Made by a program: the position numbers and the translations under genes. A stretch of 37,678 nt of DNA from Acidobacteriota bacterium (GTDB taxonomy: Bacteria; Acidobacteriota; Blastocatellia; Pyrinomonadales; Pyrinomonadaceae): NCBI GenBank assembly GCA_020853255.1, contig JADYZI010000181.1, forward strand, positions 1 to 37,678. The letters are read 5' to 3'. Below the pieces are notes generated by a model. It was not told the DNA's origin, searched no databases, and worked only from the letters and a program-made list of their open reading frames with translations. This document shows, piece after piece, positions 24,069 to 32,108 of this stretch (positions within the stretch are counted from its first letter, which is position 1; every line of letters starts with the position of its first letter).

Positions 24069-25367
24069 TTATCGTCCGACGCCGACATATTCAAAGCCCA
24101 TCTCGCGCATATCGGACGGTTCGTAGATGTTGCGAAGATCGGCTATCTTAGGCTGTTTGAGAAGCTTCTTGATCCGCTGCATATCGAGGGCACGGAATTG
24201 GTTCCATTCCGTGACAATGATCAGGGCATCCGCCCCTTCTATCGCATCATATTCATCCGCGGCAAACTCGATGCCTTCAATGCAATGCTTTGCTTCATCC
24301 ATTGCTACGGGGTCGAACGCTTTTACTTCGGCACCCTTTGACCGCACAGCGTTGATGATGTCGGCGGCGGGAGATTCGCGCATATCATCGGTCTCGGGCT
24401 TGAACGAAAGGCCGAGCACGGCGAGCTTTTTGCCCGCAAGATCGCCGACCAGCTTTTCAACCTTTGCCAGCATCGCATCACGCTGGCGTTCATTGGCCTC
24501 GATCACCGCATCGACGATACGGGTTTCAACGCCGAACTGGTCAGCCACTGTAGTAAGCGCACGCGTATCCTTTGGAAAGCACGAACCGCCGTATCCCGGC
24601 CCCGGATGCAGGAACTTTCGGCCAATGCGATTGTCCATTCCCATGCCTCTTGCCACGTCGTGAACATCGCAGCCGATAGCATCACACAGATTAGCAACCT
24701 CATTGATGAAAGTGATCTTCGTCGCCAGAAAGGCATTGGCGGCATATTTGATAAGTTCCGCGGCCTCGAGGGAAGTGATGACGATCGGCGTTTCGATCAG
24801 ATATAGTGGGCGGTAAAGTTCTTTCATCACCTCGATCGCACGATCTTCGTTGCTGCCTATCACCACGCGGTCGGGGCGCATAAAGTCGTCGATCGCGGCT
24901 CCCTCGCGAAGGAATTCCGGGTTTGACGCAACTCCGAATTCGGTCGGAGACTTTAGATTCTCGGTGACAAAATTCCGAAGCCATTCGCCGGTACCGATCG
25001 GGACCGTCGATTTTGTTACCAGCACTTTATAGCCATCCATGGCCTCGGCAACGTCCTTTGCCGCTTGCTGGTAATAGCTCATGTCCGGCGAACCGTCCGG
25101 CTTTGGCGGGGTGCCAACGGCAAGAAAAACTACCTCGGCCCGCCCGACTGCCGAACCGATCTCCGTTGTGAAATGGAGCCGCCCGGCCTTTTGATTCTTT
25201 TCGACGATCTGGTCAAGGCCAGGTTCGTAAATGGGAATGATACCCTGCTTGAGCTTTTCGATCTTGTTAACGTCAACATCGACGCATGTAACGTCAACGC
25301 CAAATTCCGCAAAACATGCACCGGTGACCAATCCGACATACCCGGTGCCTATAACTGCAATGTGCAT
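24069..25367 (-). CDS. ugd: UDP-glucose 6-dehydrogenase
   Basis: Oxidises UDP-glucose to UDP-glucuronate with two NAD+. The ATG at 25367 gives MHIAVIGTGYVGLVTGACF, with the Rossmann motif directly at the N-terminus as in the family; the longer frame from 25424 adds 19 residues of no family resemblance. Other landmarks are AVGTPPKPDGS, STVPIGTG, NPEFLREGAAIDDFMRPDRV, the helix EAAELIKYAANAFLATKITF, the catalytic cysteine in GPGYGGSCFPKD, and the C-terminal LGLSFKPETDDMRESPA. The length of 432 residues is normal. It is the first gene of a two-gene unit with the downstream epimerase and supplies uronic acid precursors for exopolysaccharide or capsule. Confidence 0.95.
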   Translation of the reverse strand: MHIAVIGTGYVGLVTGACFAEFGVDVTCVDVDVNKIEKLKQGIIPIYEPGLDQIVEKNQKAGRLHFTTEIGSAVGRAEVVFLAVGTPPKPDGSPDMSYYQQAAKDVAEAMDGYKVLVTKSTVPIGTGEWLRNFVTENLKSPTEFGVASNPEFLREGAAIDDFMRPDRVVIGSNEDRAIEVMKELYRPLYLIETPIVITSLEAAELIKYAANAFLATKITFINEVANLCDAIGCDVHDVARGMGMDNRIGRKFLHPGPGYGGSCFPKDTRALTTVADQFGVETRIVDAVIEANERQRDAMLAKVEKLVGDLAGKKLAVLGLSFKPETDDMRESPAADIINAVRSKGAEVKAFDPVAMDEAKHCIEGIEFAADEYDAIEGADALIIVTEWNQFRALDMQRIKKLLKQPKIADLRNIYEPSDMREMGFEYVGVGR

Positions 25368-25503
25368 AATGTTAGGTCGATCTAAATTTATAAAGTATCG
25401 TGCGGTGCTCCGCAAAAATACCAAAAATAAAAGGCGGGGCTGGAAAAGTCAATTCACGGCAACCGAATTCGGACGGAGCCTTCCGCGCTTTTGGGCATTG
25501 CGC

Positions 25504-25548
25504 CACAAAACAAGTGCGGGCCATATTCATAACAAACATGACCCGCAC
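25504..25548 (-). terminator. Probable terminator after the first FecR-like gene
   Basis: On the minus strand GTGCGGG and CCCGCAC (25542-25548 and 25514-25520) form a 7-bp stem with a 21-nt loop, followed by TTGTTTTG. The loop is long and the T-run imperfect, so efficiency is uncertain. Confidence 0.45.
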
Positions 25549-25585
25549 AAGGCTCAAAAATTATAAGGATCGCTTGTGATCTCGA

Positions 25586-26287
25586 TCAACGAATCGGGCT
25601 GACCACGACAGTACCGCCGCCGGGTTCAGAATCGTTGCCGCCAAAGAAGACAACCGCTCCAGCAACGCCCGCTGCGATCAGGATCAGCCACGGCCAACCG
25701 CCAATCGGTACAGGTGGGGCCGAGTTTGGCCGCAGGCAAGGCTTACAGCCTGTCTGTGCCAAATTGCCGGCCGATGCCGAAGTACCAGCCGCAACCTGTT
25801 TGTCGGCGGTGCCTTCACGCATTGTCACAACACCGGCGGTCGTGTCAACGTGTGTGTGCGAACATTCGACCTCGACAAGAAAGTTGTCTGCCTGGGTCGA
25901 ATCCGCAAGTACCGTGGTATCTTTCGTGGTTACCGTAGCGGTAACGCCAGGGGCCGTTGCGAACCGGGATTTGCCGGCCGATACGATCGCGACGATGCTG
26001 TCGTCGGCAAAATTTAGAACAATATTGGAATCGGCCAAAACTTCGATACGGCCAAGTTTTCCTAAGCTAATGATGGCGCTTGAACCTGCTCCGGTCACAA
26101 CAGTGCTTCCCGAAACAATTGTAGAATTAGAAACCGCAGTCTGGCCATTAACAGAAACTTGTCCAGTTACGGTGATCTCACCGGACACATCTTTTGTTCC
26201 GGCGAGTGCGATCGATGAAGAAACGCAAAAAACGGCAATCGCTGCGAATGAAGCGACCAGCTTCCGAAGACAATCTTTGGCGAGCAT
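25586..26287 (-). CDS. FecR-like exported membrane protein, first of a paralogous pair
   Basis: The 233-residue protein has a signal segment (residues about 11-29, SFAAIAVFCVSSSIALAG), a beta-rich FecR-like domain (ISLGKLGRIEVLADSNIVLN, FADDSIVAIVSAGKSRFATA, TKDTTVLADSTQADNFLVEV, VVTMREGTADKQVAAG), a Pro-rich spacer, a transmembrane helix (WPWLILIAAGVAGAVVFFGG) and a short tail ending VVVSPIR. An AGGAGG Shine-Dalgarno (26297-26302) precedes the ATG. The neighbouring gene at 26380-26955 encodes a paralogue with the same order of parts and the same VSPxR end. FecR domains are known in iron signalling, but no sigma factor adjoins this pair, so the role is unknown. Confidence 0.75.
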   Translation of the reverse strand: MLAKDCLRKLVASFAAIAVFCVSSSIALAGTKDVSGEITVTGQVSVNGQTAVSNSTIVSGSTVVTGAGSSAIISLGKLGRIEVLADSNIVLNFADDSIVAIVSAGKSRFATAPGVTATVTTKDTTVLADSTQADNFLVEVECSHTHVDTTAGVVTMREGTADKQVAAGTSASAGNLAQTGCKPCLRPNSAPPVPIGGWPWLILIAAGVAGAVVFFGGNDSEPGGGTVVVSPIR

Positions 26288-26315
26288 GAATCCTTATCCT
26301 CCTGAATCAATTCCT

Positions 26316-26344
26316 ATGATACAAGCATTTACGGCAAGCCGCAA
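26316..26344 (-). promoter_or_regulatory. Possible promoter of the first FecR-like gene
   Basis: On the minus strand TTGCGG (26339-26344), 17 nt, TATCAT (26316-26321), 28 nt upstream of the start codon. The -10 is good and the -35 only partial. Confidence 0.4.
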
Positions 26345-26379
26345 TGTAAAAATCACTCAAACAGTGACAAAATCAATAA

Positions 26380-26955
26380 TTATCGGTTTGGACTGACGAC
26401 ATCATCGCCGCCACCCGACGAAACGGCCACAATGACCGCCACAGCAGCTCCGGCTGCCACCAGCAACCAGACCCAGGTGTAGTCCTTCTTGCTGCTCTGC
26501 TTGCGGGCACCGTTGCTGCCCTCGGCCGAGATCGATTCACCAGGATTCAATACAGTGTCCTTCCCGTCGTTCGTCCTTACCTTTACAGTACCTGACGCGC
26601 CTAAAACCGTCAATGTTCCGGCGGTCAATTCCGCATCGATCATCTGATCGTCAAAGACCAGGTTAACTGAAGAATTTGGGGCGAGTTCAATACGGCCCGT
26701 GCCGGCAACGCTCAAAACGGCCGTCGCCTCGTCGGGAGTGGAGACAGTGCTGGAAGAAAAAACCGAGCGTCCACTTCGCGAGGTTTCGCCATTAACGAAA
26801 ACGGCCGGTGCCTCGCCGTCCTGAGTGCGGCCCGAAACATTTAATTCCGCGACAATTCGTCCGGGGGCCGCCAAAGCAACCATGGACGCTGTCGTCAAAA
26901 ACGCAGTGAGGGCAAAGACCGTGATGGCCTTACGTGCCGGAAAAAGCAACTTCAT
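26380..26955 (-). CDS. FecR-like exported membrane protein, second of a paralogous pair
   Basis: The 191-residue protein has a signal segment (ITVFALTAFLTTASMVALAA), a FecR-like beta domain (VFVNGETSRSGRSVFSSSTV, VLSVAGTGRIELAPNSSVNL, LTVLGASGTVKVRTNDGKDT), a basic spacer (RKQSSKKD), a transmembrane helix (YTWVWLLVAAGAAVAVIVAV) and the tail SSGGGDDVVSPNR. It aligns along its length with the gene downstream: both have a 'VNG.T..S.S...SGSTV' block, a 'GRIE....S...L.F' block and the terminal VSPxR. The topology predicts the FecR domain outside and a 15-residue tail inside, or the reverse. It has its own promoter with a consensus -35. Function unknown. Confidence 0.75.
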   Translation of the reverse strand: MKLLFPARKAITVFALTAFLTTASMVALAAPGRIVAELNVSGRTQDGEAPAVFVNGETSRSGRSVFSSSTVSTPDEATAVLSVAGTGRIELAPNSSVNLVFDDQMIDAELTAGTLTVLGASGTVKVRTNDGKDTVLNPGESISAEGSNGARKQSSKKDYTWVWLLVAAGAAVAVIVAVSSGGGDDVVSPNR

Positions 26956-26977
26956 AACTTTTGGGCCTACCTAGGAG

Positions 26978-26999
26978 CTTGATCCTGGTAAAGATCAAG
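26978..26999 (-). promoter_or_regulatory. 5' leader hairpin of the second FecR-like gene
   Basis: CTTGATC and GATCAAG (26978-26984 and 26993-26999) form a 7-bp stem with an 8-nt loop at the very start of the predicted transcript, 22 nt before the start codon. It may stabilise the mRNA 5' end or hide the ribosome site. Confidence 0.4.
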
Positions 27000-27006
27000 T
27001 TCACAA

Positions 27007-27036
27007 ATTCTCGCACGGAAACCCCTTTCGTGTCAA
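27007..27036 (-). promoter_or_regulatory. Sigma-70-type promoter of the second FecR-like gene
   Basis: On the minus strand TTGACA (27031-27036), 18 nt, GAGAAT (27007-27012). Transcription would begin near 27000. This shares a 362-nt divergent intergenic region with the promoter of the sugar-binding lipoprotein gene; nothing else gene-like is seen between 27037 and 27252. Confidence 0.6.
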
Positions 27037-27252
27037 CAAAAAGGAGAACGTTCAGAACTATGGCCGCATTCACTTCCGCAACCATCCAAACCACCCGTGA
27101 GCCTAACTTTGAACATACTTATAGCACACAGATACGACGAATTTAAAGAAAATTCCGCACAGAAAGTTCATTATTGACTGGAATACTCGGGCTGCTGCCT
27201 CGATCGAACCGCAATTTTCCCGTTATTCGTTCACCCTAAAGGCAAGCATACT

Positions 27253-27281
27253 TTGCCGTGAATTCATTTTTTTGGTTTAAT
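27253..27281 (+). promoter_or_regulatory. Promoter of the sugar-binding lipoprotein gene
   Basis: TTGCCG (27253-27258), 17 nt, TTTAAT (27276-27281), 36 nt before ATG 27318, with a GAGGAGA ribosome site at 27302-27308. Confidence 0.6.
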
Positions 27282-27317
27282 TTGGAAGTCCCTGTAAGTC
27301 TGAGGAGAAATTCTTTT

Positions 27318-28391
27318 ATGAGATCACGTTTGCTTGTTTTCCTTTTGTTCGCGCTTCTTATCGCCTCGTGCGGAGGCGGCCAAAATCAGTCGACTGTGAC
27401 GAACGGTAGTAAGTCGGCCGATCCGGCCAGGAAGCCGAAGATCGGTTTTTCGATGGCCACCGTTAAAGAAGAACGTTGGCAGCGTGACCGCGATGCCTTC
27501 GAGGCCCACTGCAAACAGATCAACGTCGAATGCGTGATCACGGTTGCCGACAACAGTGCGGACCGGCAAGCCAACGACGTCGAGAATCTTCTGACGCAGG
27601 GAGTGGACGTGCTTGTGATCGCTCCGCAGAATGCGACACAGGCGGCATCGCTCGTCGATCGGGCGAAAGAACAGAACGTTCCCGTTATTAGTTATGACCG
27701 GCTTATTGATTCGGATAAGATCGACCTTTATATATCGCATCAGGTCCCTGTTATCGGCCGCAAGATCGCCGAATACGCGTTGGAACATGCACCACAGGGT
27801 AATTATGCAATGGTTTATGGTTCGAGCAGCGATAACAATGCCCTGATAATGAAGGATGAGCAGCTAAAGGTGCTCAAGCCAGCGATCGACAGCGGCAAGA
27901 TCAAGATCGTCGCGGACCAGTTCATTCCAGACTGGAAACCCGAAGAGGCTCTGAAGATGGCGGAGAATGCCCTGACGCAGAATAATGACAATATCCAGGC
28001 ATTCGTTGTTTCGAATGACGGAATGGCGGGAGGTGTTGTCTCGGCATTGGAAAAACGCGGGCTTGCGGGCAAGGTTATTGTCACCGGCCAGGATGCTCAG
28101 CTTGACGCACTTCAGCGGATCGCGGAAGGAAAGCAGTCAATGACCATTTATAAGCCGATCATTCCGCTGGCGAACCGAGCTGTCGAAGCGGCGGTCAAAT
28201 TAGCGAAGAAAGAAAAACTCGAAACGACCCCGTTCAAGAACGTCACCGGTAAGGAAGTCCCGGCGATCCTGCTGGAAGTCACGACAGTTGATAAGAACAA
28301 TCTGATGGATACTGTTATTAAGGACGGTTACGCAAAATACGAAGACGTTTACCGCAACGTGCCCGAGGCTGACAGGCCGAAGCGTCCCTAG
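27318..28391 (+). CDS. Xylose-type sugar ABC transporter substrate-binding lipoprotein (XylF-like)
   Basis: ATG 27318 follows a GAGGAGA ribosome site and gives a lipoprotein signal (MRSRLLVFLLFALLIASC) with lipobox LIASC; the GTG at 27258 would add 20 residues and lies inside the promoter. The body is a periplasmic-binding-protein type I fold of the xylose/ribose group: PKIGFSMATVKEERWQRDRD, DVENLLTQGVDVLVIAPQNA, VPVISYDRLI, VYGSSSDNNALIMK, AFVVSNDGMAGGVVSAL, VTGQDAQLDALQRIAEGKQS, MTIYKPI. It delivers a pentose or similar sugar to an ABC importer. No ATPase or permease gene is in the window; the next gene, 11 nt on, is a ROK sugar kinase. Confidence 0.9.
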   Translation: MRSRLLVFLLFALLIASCGGGQNQSTVTNGSKSADPARKPKIGFSMATVKEERWQRDRDAFEAHCKQINVECVITVADNSADRQANDVENLLTQGVDVLVIAPQNATQAASLVDRAKEQNVPVISYDRLIDSDKIDLYISHQVPVIGRKIAEYALEHAPQGNYAMVYGSSSDNNALIMKDEQLKVLKPAIDSGKIKIVADQFIPDWKPEEALKMAENALTQNNDNIQAFVVSNDGMAGGVVSALEKRGLAGKVIVTGQDAQLDALQRIAEGKQSMTIYKPIIPLANRAVEAAVKLAKKEKLETTPFKNVTGKEVPAILLEVTTVDKNNLMDTVIKDGYAKYEDVYRNVPEADRPKRP

Positions 28392-28402
28392 TCCTGCAAA
28401 AT

Positions 28403-29359
28403 ATGGATGATTTCGTACTGGCCGGAGATCTTGGCGGAACGAACCTGCGGATCGCTGCGGTCGATCGGCGGGGCCGTCTTTTGTATCGGGCCGAAGCGGG
28501 TACGCCGCGATATACCGACGAGACCAAAATAGTTGAGGCAGCCCGCGGCCTGGCCGATCACTGCACGGGACAGGTTGGGGCAAAACCGATAGCGCTGGGT
28601 TTCGCTATCCCGGCGATCATGGACGCGGAAGAAGGCCGAATTTTTAGGTCGCCTAACCTTCCGGAACTTGGCGGGACCCCGCTGGCGGCATCGCTTGAGG
28701 CAAGCCTTGGCCTCGATGTTGTTCTAGAGAACGATGCCAATGCGGCGGCGATCGGTGAACATTGGCTCGGCTCGTCCAGTGATTTTGCCAGCTCGATATT
28801 CGTGACGCTCGGAACTGGGGTTGGCGGCGGGATCATACTTGACGGAAAGCCGCTTCGGGGCCCCGACGGGACGGCCGGTGAAATAGGTCATATGTGCGTG
28901 GAGCCGTCCGGGCCGCTATGCGGATGCGGCAGCAACGGATGCCTTGAACAATTTGCCTCGGCGACAGCGATCGTGCGAATGGCGAATGAGTTAAGGAATG
29001 AGTTTCCCGATTCACCGATATTTGGTATTGACAGCTTTGCGGCACGCGACGTATTTCAATGCGGCATTGACGGCGACCTGCTTTGCCGGGAAGTATTTCG
29101 CCGGGCCGGTATGTACCTTGGCGTTCTTTTGGCTGGCCTGATAAATGCAATAAATCCCGAGGCGGTCGTTATCGGCGGCGGTGCGGCGGATGGGTGGGAC
29201 CTATTCATTGATGCCTTGCGAACCGAAATAGCGAAGCGAGCATTTCCCGAACCGGCGGAACGTGCTAGAATTTTCCGCGCATCGCTCGGAAGTGACGCGG
29301 GAATCATCGGTGCGGCACATCTTGCTTTCTCCAGATACGGGCCTACTCGGCCAGCGTAG
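28403..29359 (+). CDS. ROK-family sugar kinase (glucokinase-like)
   Basis: Phosphorylates a hexose or related sugar with ATP in the cytoplasm. It has the phosphate-1 loop VLAGDLGGTNLRIAAVD (residues 5-21), the catalytic Asp region VVLENDANAAAIGEHWLG, the phosphate-2 motif VTLGTGVGGGII, and the ROK signature GEIGHMCVEPSGPLCGCGSN with the zinc ligands His and the CGCGSNGC cysteines followed by LEQFAS. The length of 318 residues is typical of ROK glucokinases without the DNA-binding domain of ROK repressors. It follows the sugar-binding lipoprotein by 11 nt, so uptake and phosphorylation of one sugar may be coupled. Confidence 0.93.
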   Translation: MDDFVLAGDLGGTNLRIAAVDRRGRLLYRAEAGTPRYTDETKIVEAARGLADHCTGQVGAKPIALGFAIPAIMDAEEGRIFRSPNLPELGGTPLAASLEASLGLDVVLENDANAAAIGEHWLGSSSDFASSIFVTLGTGVGGGIILDGKPLRGPDGTAGEIGHMCVEPSGPLCGCGSNGCLEQFASATAIVRMANELRNEFPDSPIFGIDSFAARDVFQCGIDGDLLCREVFRRAGMYLGVLLAGLINAINPEAVVIGGGAADGWDLFIDALRTEIAKRAFPEPAERARIFRASLGSDAGIIGAAHLAFSRYGPTRPA

Positions 29360-29376
29360 AACAGGTTGCACAACGT

Positions 29377-29784
29377 ATGGATGTCTATCACAAGATCCTG
29401 ACACGGATCTATGAGATCACAGATGGTAAGGATTCCGTTGAGATCGATCTGAACGATCTGCTCAAACAGGAAGGATTCTATTCCAATATCGACAATATTT
29501 TGCAGCATCTGACGACTGAGAGTTGGGTTGCCGAAACGCCGCGTCCACGGGTAGTGAAAATAACTCACTGGGGTTCGGCAGAGGCAAAACGCGTGCTGAC
29601 CAACACTCCGGATGTTAAACGCGAGCTGACAAAGGAAGCGAATCGGCTACTTGCGGAGGCCCGCGAGCTTATTATCATGCTTGAGGAATTTGCGGCCACA
29701 CCAAGCGGTACCAATTTTAAGACCATTCAGAAAAAGATCGAGGACCTCCAGGTGATCACGGGGCGTCTTCAGGATAAAATATAG
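29377..29784 (+). CDS. Small protein with winged-helix-like N-terminus and coiled-coil C-terminus, unknown function
   Basis: The 135-residue cytoplasmic protein has an N-terminal part (residues 1-65) reading like a winged helix: ILTRIYEITDGKDSVEIDLN, then DLLKQEGFYSNIDNILQHLT, a wing-like VAETPRPRVVKITHWG, and then two long amphipathic helices (KRELTKEANRLLAEARELII, FKTIQKKIEDLQVITGRLQD) likely to form a coiled coil. This layout fits a small DNA-binding or dimeric regulatory protein. It lies 17 nt after the ROK kinase gene on the same strand and before the rimP promoter. I do not recognise the family. Confidence 0.7.
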   Translation: MDVYHKILTRIYEITDGKDSVEIDLNDLLKQEGFYSNIDNILQHLTTESWVAETPRPRVVKITHWGSAEAKRVLTNTPDVKRELTKEANRLLAEARELIIMLEEFAATPSGTNFKTIQKKIEDLQVITGRLQDKI

Positions 29785-29792
29785 GATCTTGC

Positions 29793-29822
29793 TTGCATTT
29801 GATGGCGGTGGTCAGGTAGAAT
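29793..29822 (+). promoter_or_regulatory. Candidate promoter of the rimP-nusA-infB block
   Basis: TTGCAT (29793-29798), 18 nt, TAGAAT (29817-29822). Transcription from about 29829 would produce the leader carrying the terminator-like hairpin at 29854. Confidence 0.4.
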
Positions 29823-29853
29823 AATCGTTTCGTGCGAGTCATAGGACGAGTCT

Positions 29854-29880
29854 AGTGGGTTTCGCACCCACTTTTTATTT
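29854..29880 (+). terminator. Attenuator-like terminator hairpin in the rimP leader
   Basis: AGTGGGT (29854-29860), loop TTCGC, ACCCACT (29866-29872), then TTTTATTT. It ends 14 nt before the rimP ATG, so it sits in the leader of the operon rather than after a gene. GTGCGA at 29832-29837 can pair with TCGCAC at 29862-29867, which would open the terminator stem. Confidence 0.7.
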
Positions 29881-29893
29881 TGGCTGGAAAACG

Positions 29894-30379
29894 ATGGGCA
29901 GTGGTTTGACCGACGAGCGGATCAGGGAAATTGGGGTAGAGGCCGCGACTACTTGCGAGGTCGAATTCGTTCATTGCGAGATCGTTGGGGCAAAGCGGAA
30001 CATGACCGTCCGCGTTTATATAGATAAGCCGGGCGGAGTCAGTGTTGAGGATTGTGCCGCCGTTTCCCGGACGATGGAGGAGGCCCTAGACGCGGATGAT
30101 CTGATCCCCACCGCGTATCTTCTTGAAGTTTCGTCGCCGGGGCTTGAACGCGAACTCTACACTTTAGACGATTTTCGCAAATTTGTCGGGCAGAAGGCCA
30201 AGGTGAAACTCGCGTCGCCGTTTAACGGCCAGAAAGTATGGATCGGGCGGATCGCCGAGGTTGACGGAAGCGAGATAGTGCTTGCGGACAAAGGGCAGGG
30301 CGAGGTGAGATTCCCGCACAGCGAAGTTGTGAAGGCGAACCTGAGGGTTGACCTCGAACAGGAATTTAAGAAATGGTAG
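29894..30379 (+). CDS. rimP: Ribosome maturation factor RimP
   Basis: Assists late maturation of the 30S subunit. The 161-residue protein starts MGSGLTDERIREIGVEAATT and shows the family core VEFVHCEIVGAKRNMTVRVY, IDKPGGVSVEDCAAVSR, the LLEVSSPGLERELYTLDDF signature, the KAKVKLASPFNGQKVWIGRI C-terminal SH3-like barrel and the end RVDLEQEFKKW. The GTG at 29855 is also in frame, but it lies in the leader hairpin and would add 13 residues foreign to the family, so ATG 29894 is chosen. It overlaps the nusA start by 7 nt, the usual rimP-nusA coupling. Confidence 0.95.
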   Translation: MGSGLTDERIREIGVEAATTCEVEFVHCEIVGAKRNMTVRVYIDKPGGVSVEDCAAVSRTMEEALDADDLIPTAYLLEVSSPGLERELYTLDDFRKFVGQKAKVKLASPFNGQKVWIGRIAEVDGSEIVLADKGQGEVRFPHSEVVKANLRVDLEQEFKKW

Positions 30380-32019
30380 CTATGACATCATCGATCGGAC
30401 AAAGCATAGAAGCGTTGTGCAGCGAACAAGGACTGGATCGCGACATGGTGATCGAAGCCATGAAGGATGCGGTCAAGGCCGCCGCGCGCAAACAGTTCAA
30501 GGCCCAGGACAAGACCGGAGACAGCATACAGGTCGATTGGAACAATGAAGAAGGGCTGATCGAGATCTCGGTTCAGAAAACGGTTGTTCAAGAGGTGGAG
30601 AACGAATCGGCAGAGCTTTCCCTGGCAGAAGCTCAGGAAATGGCCGGCGATGAGATCGAGCTCGGCGATATGCTACTTATCCCGCTCCCGCAGGAAGAGA
30701 TGGGCCGGATCGCGGCTCAAACGGCAAAGCAGATCCTTGTTCAAAAGGTGCGTGAAGCGATCCGCGAGAAAGTGTATGACGAATATATTGACCGCAAGGG
30801 TGAGTTGATCAACGGCACCGTGAAGCGTTTTGAACGCGGGGATATGATAATCGACCTTGGAAACAATCTCGAGGCGATCCTGCCCAGAAAAGAGCAGTCG
30901 CGGGGTGAGGTTTGGAACCAGGGCGAGCGGACACGCGTGGTCATCGTCGATGTTTCAAAAGAGCAGAAGGGACAGCAGATAAAGGTCTCGCGTGCTTCGG
31001 CCGAATTGATCAAGCGCCTGTTTGAGATGGAAGTTCCTGAGATTTACGACGATACAGTCGTGATCAAATCGGCGGTCCGTGAACCGGGCGATCGTGCGAA
31101 GATCGCAGTCACTTCGAACGAAAAAGATGTGGACCCGGTCGGTGCCTGCGTCGGGATGAAAGGTTCACGCGTGCAGTCGATCATCAAGGAACTTCGTGGT
31201 GAAAAGATCGATATTATCGAATGGTCGGATGAACCGTCAGTGTTTGCCGCGAACGCCCTTTCGCCCGCAAAGGTGTCGCAGGTGCGGATCACCGACATCA
31301 ATAAACGCAAGATGGCGGTCATCGTGGGCGAAGATCAGTTGAGCCTCGCGATTGGTAAAAAGGGACAGAACGTCCGGCTCGCGACACGATTGGTTGGCTG
31401 GGACATCGATATTGTTAGTGAAGACGTGCTCAAGCAGGAGATCGCGCTCCAGATGGGCCAGATGATGGCTTCAGGCGGGGCGGTTCCGCTGTCGGCTATT
31501 GAAGGCGTTACGGCAAATCAGGCCGATGTGCTTGCAGCTAAAGGTGTTACCGATGTTGAAGGATTGGCCGCGGTGCCTCTCGATGATCTTGTAGATATTC
31601 TTGATCTAAGCCTCGACGAGGCTGAAGCGGTCCTTGCGTCCGCCCGTTCTATTGTCGAAGCTCGAAACAAGGCCGCTAAGGATGCCGGCGGGGTCGAAGG
31701 CGGCGAAGGCCCGCCGGCCGTTGATGGCGATTCGGGTTTTGCGGAAGAGGTCGTGGAGTCGGCCGAAGATGATGCCGCCACCGCATCGGCTGAGACACGT
31801 GACCTGACGGCGACAACTGAGACTGTTGAGGAAGATGCTCCGGAGGTCCCTGATGCACTTACGGGCGATGCGGAACCGGTCCAGATGACCGGCGCCGAGG
31901 AAGAGGTCAGTCAGGCCGATATCGAGGCGAGCATTAATGACTATACGGAAGCTGCCGACGAAGGTGCGAGACCCGACACTGAAGAAGTTGTAGAAGATAA
32001 AGGCGATGAGAGCAATTAA
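30373..32019 (+). CDS. nusA: Transcription termination/antitermination factor NusA
   Basis: Binds RNA polymerase and nascent RNA to modulate pausing, termination and antitermination. Domains in order: N-terminal RNA-polymerase-binding domain (residues about 7-130), S1 domain (GELINGTVKRFERGDMIIDL, EAILPRKEQ), two KH domains (DPVGACVGMKGSRVQSIIKE and VGEDQLSLAIGKKGQNVRLA), and a helix-hairpin-helix region (about 370-430: IEGVTANQADVLAAKGVTDV). A strongly acidic, presumably disordered tail of about 110 residues follows. Starts at ATG 30373 (overlapping the rimP stop) or ATG 30382 are both possible. The ylxR gene often found between nusA and infB is absent. Confidence 0.95.
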   Translation: MVAMTSSIGQSIEALCSEQGLDRDMVIEAMKDAVKAAARKQFKAQDKTGDSIQVDWNNEEGLIEISVQKTVVQEVENESAELSLAEAQEMAGDEIELGDMLLIPLPQEEMGRIAAQTAKQILVQKVREAIREKVYDEYIDRKGELINGTVKRFERGDMIIDLGNNLEAILPRKEQSRGEVWNQGERTRVVIVDVSKEQKGQQIKVSRASAELIKRLFEMEVPEIYDDTVVIKSAVREPGDRAKIAVTSNEKDVDPVGACVGMKGSRVQSIIKELRGEKIDIIEWSDEPSVFAANALSPAKVSQVRITDINKRKMAVIVGEDQLSLAIGKKGQNVRLATRLVGWDIDIVSEDVLKQEIALQMGQMMASGGAVPLSAIEGVTANQADVLAAKGVTDVEGLAAVPLDDLVDILDLSLDEAEAVLASARSIVEARNKAAKDAGGVEGGEGPPAVDGDSGFAEEVVESAEDDAATASAETRDLTATTETVEEDAPEVPDALTGDAEPVQMTGAEEEVSQADIEASINDYTEAADEGARPDTEEVVEDKGDESN

Positions 32020-32108
32020 ACTCTGGATCAGCCTTTTGCCCGCCGGTTTTGAGTCGGGGGCTCCTTGAGATCGGATCGATAATAGATCCGGATCGCAAAA
32101 CGATCAAT

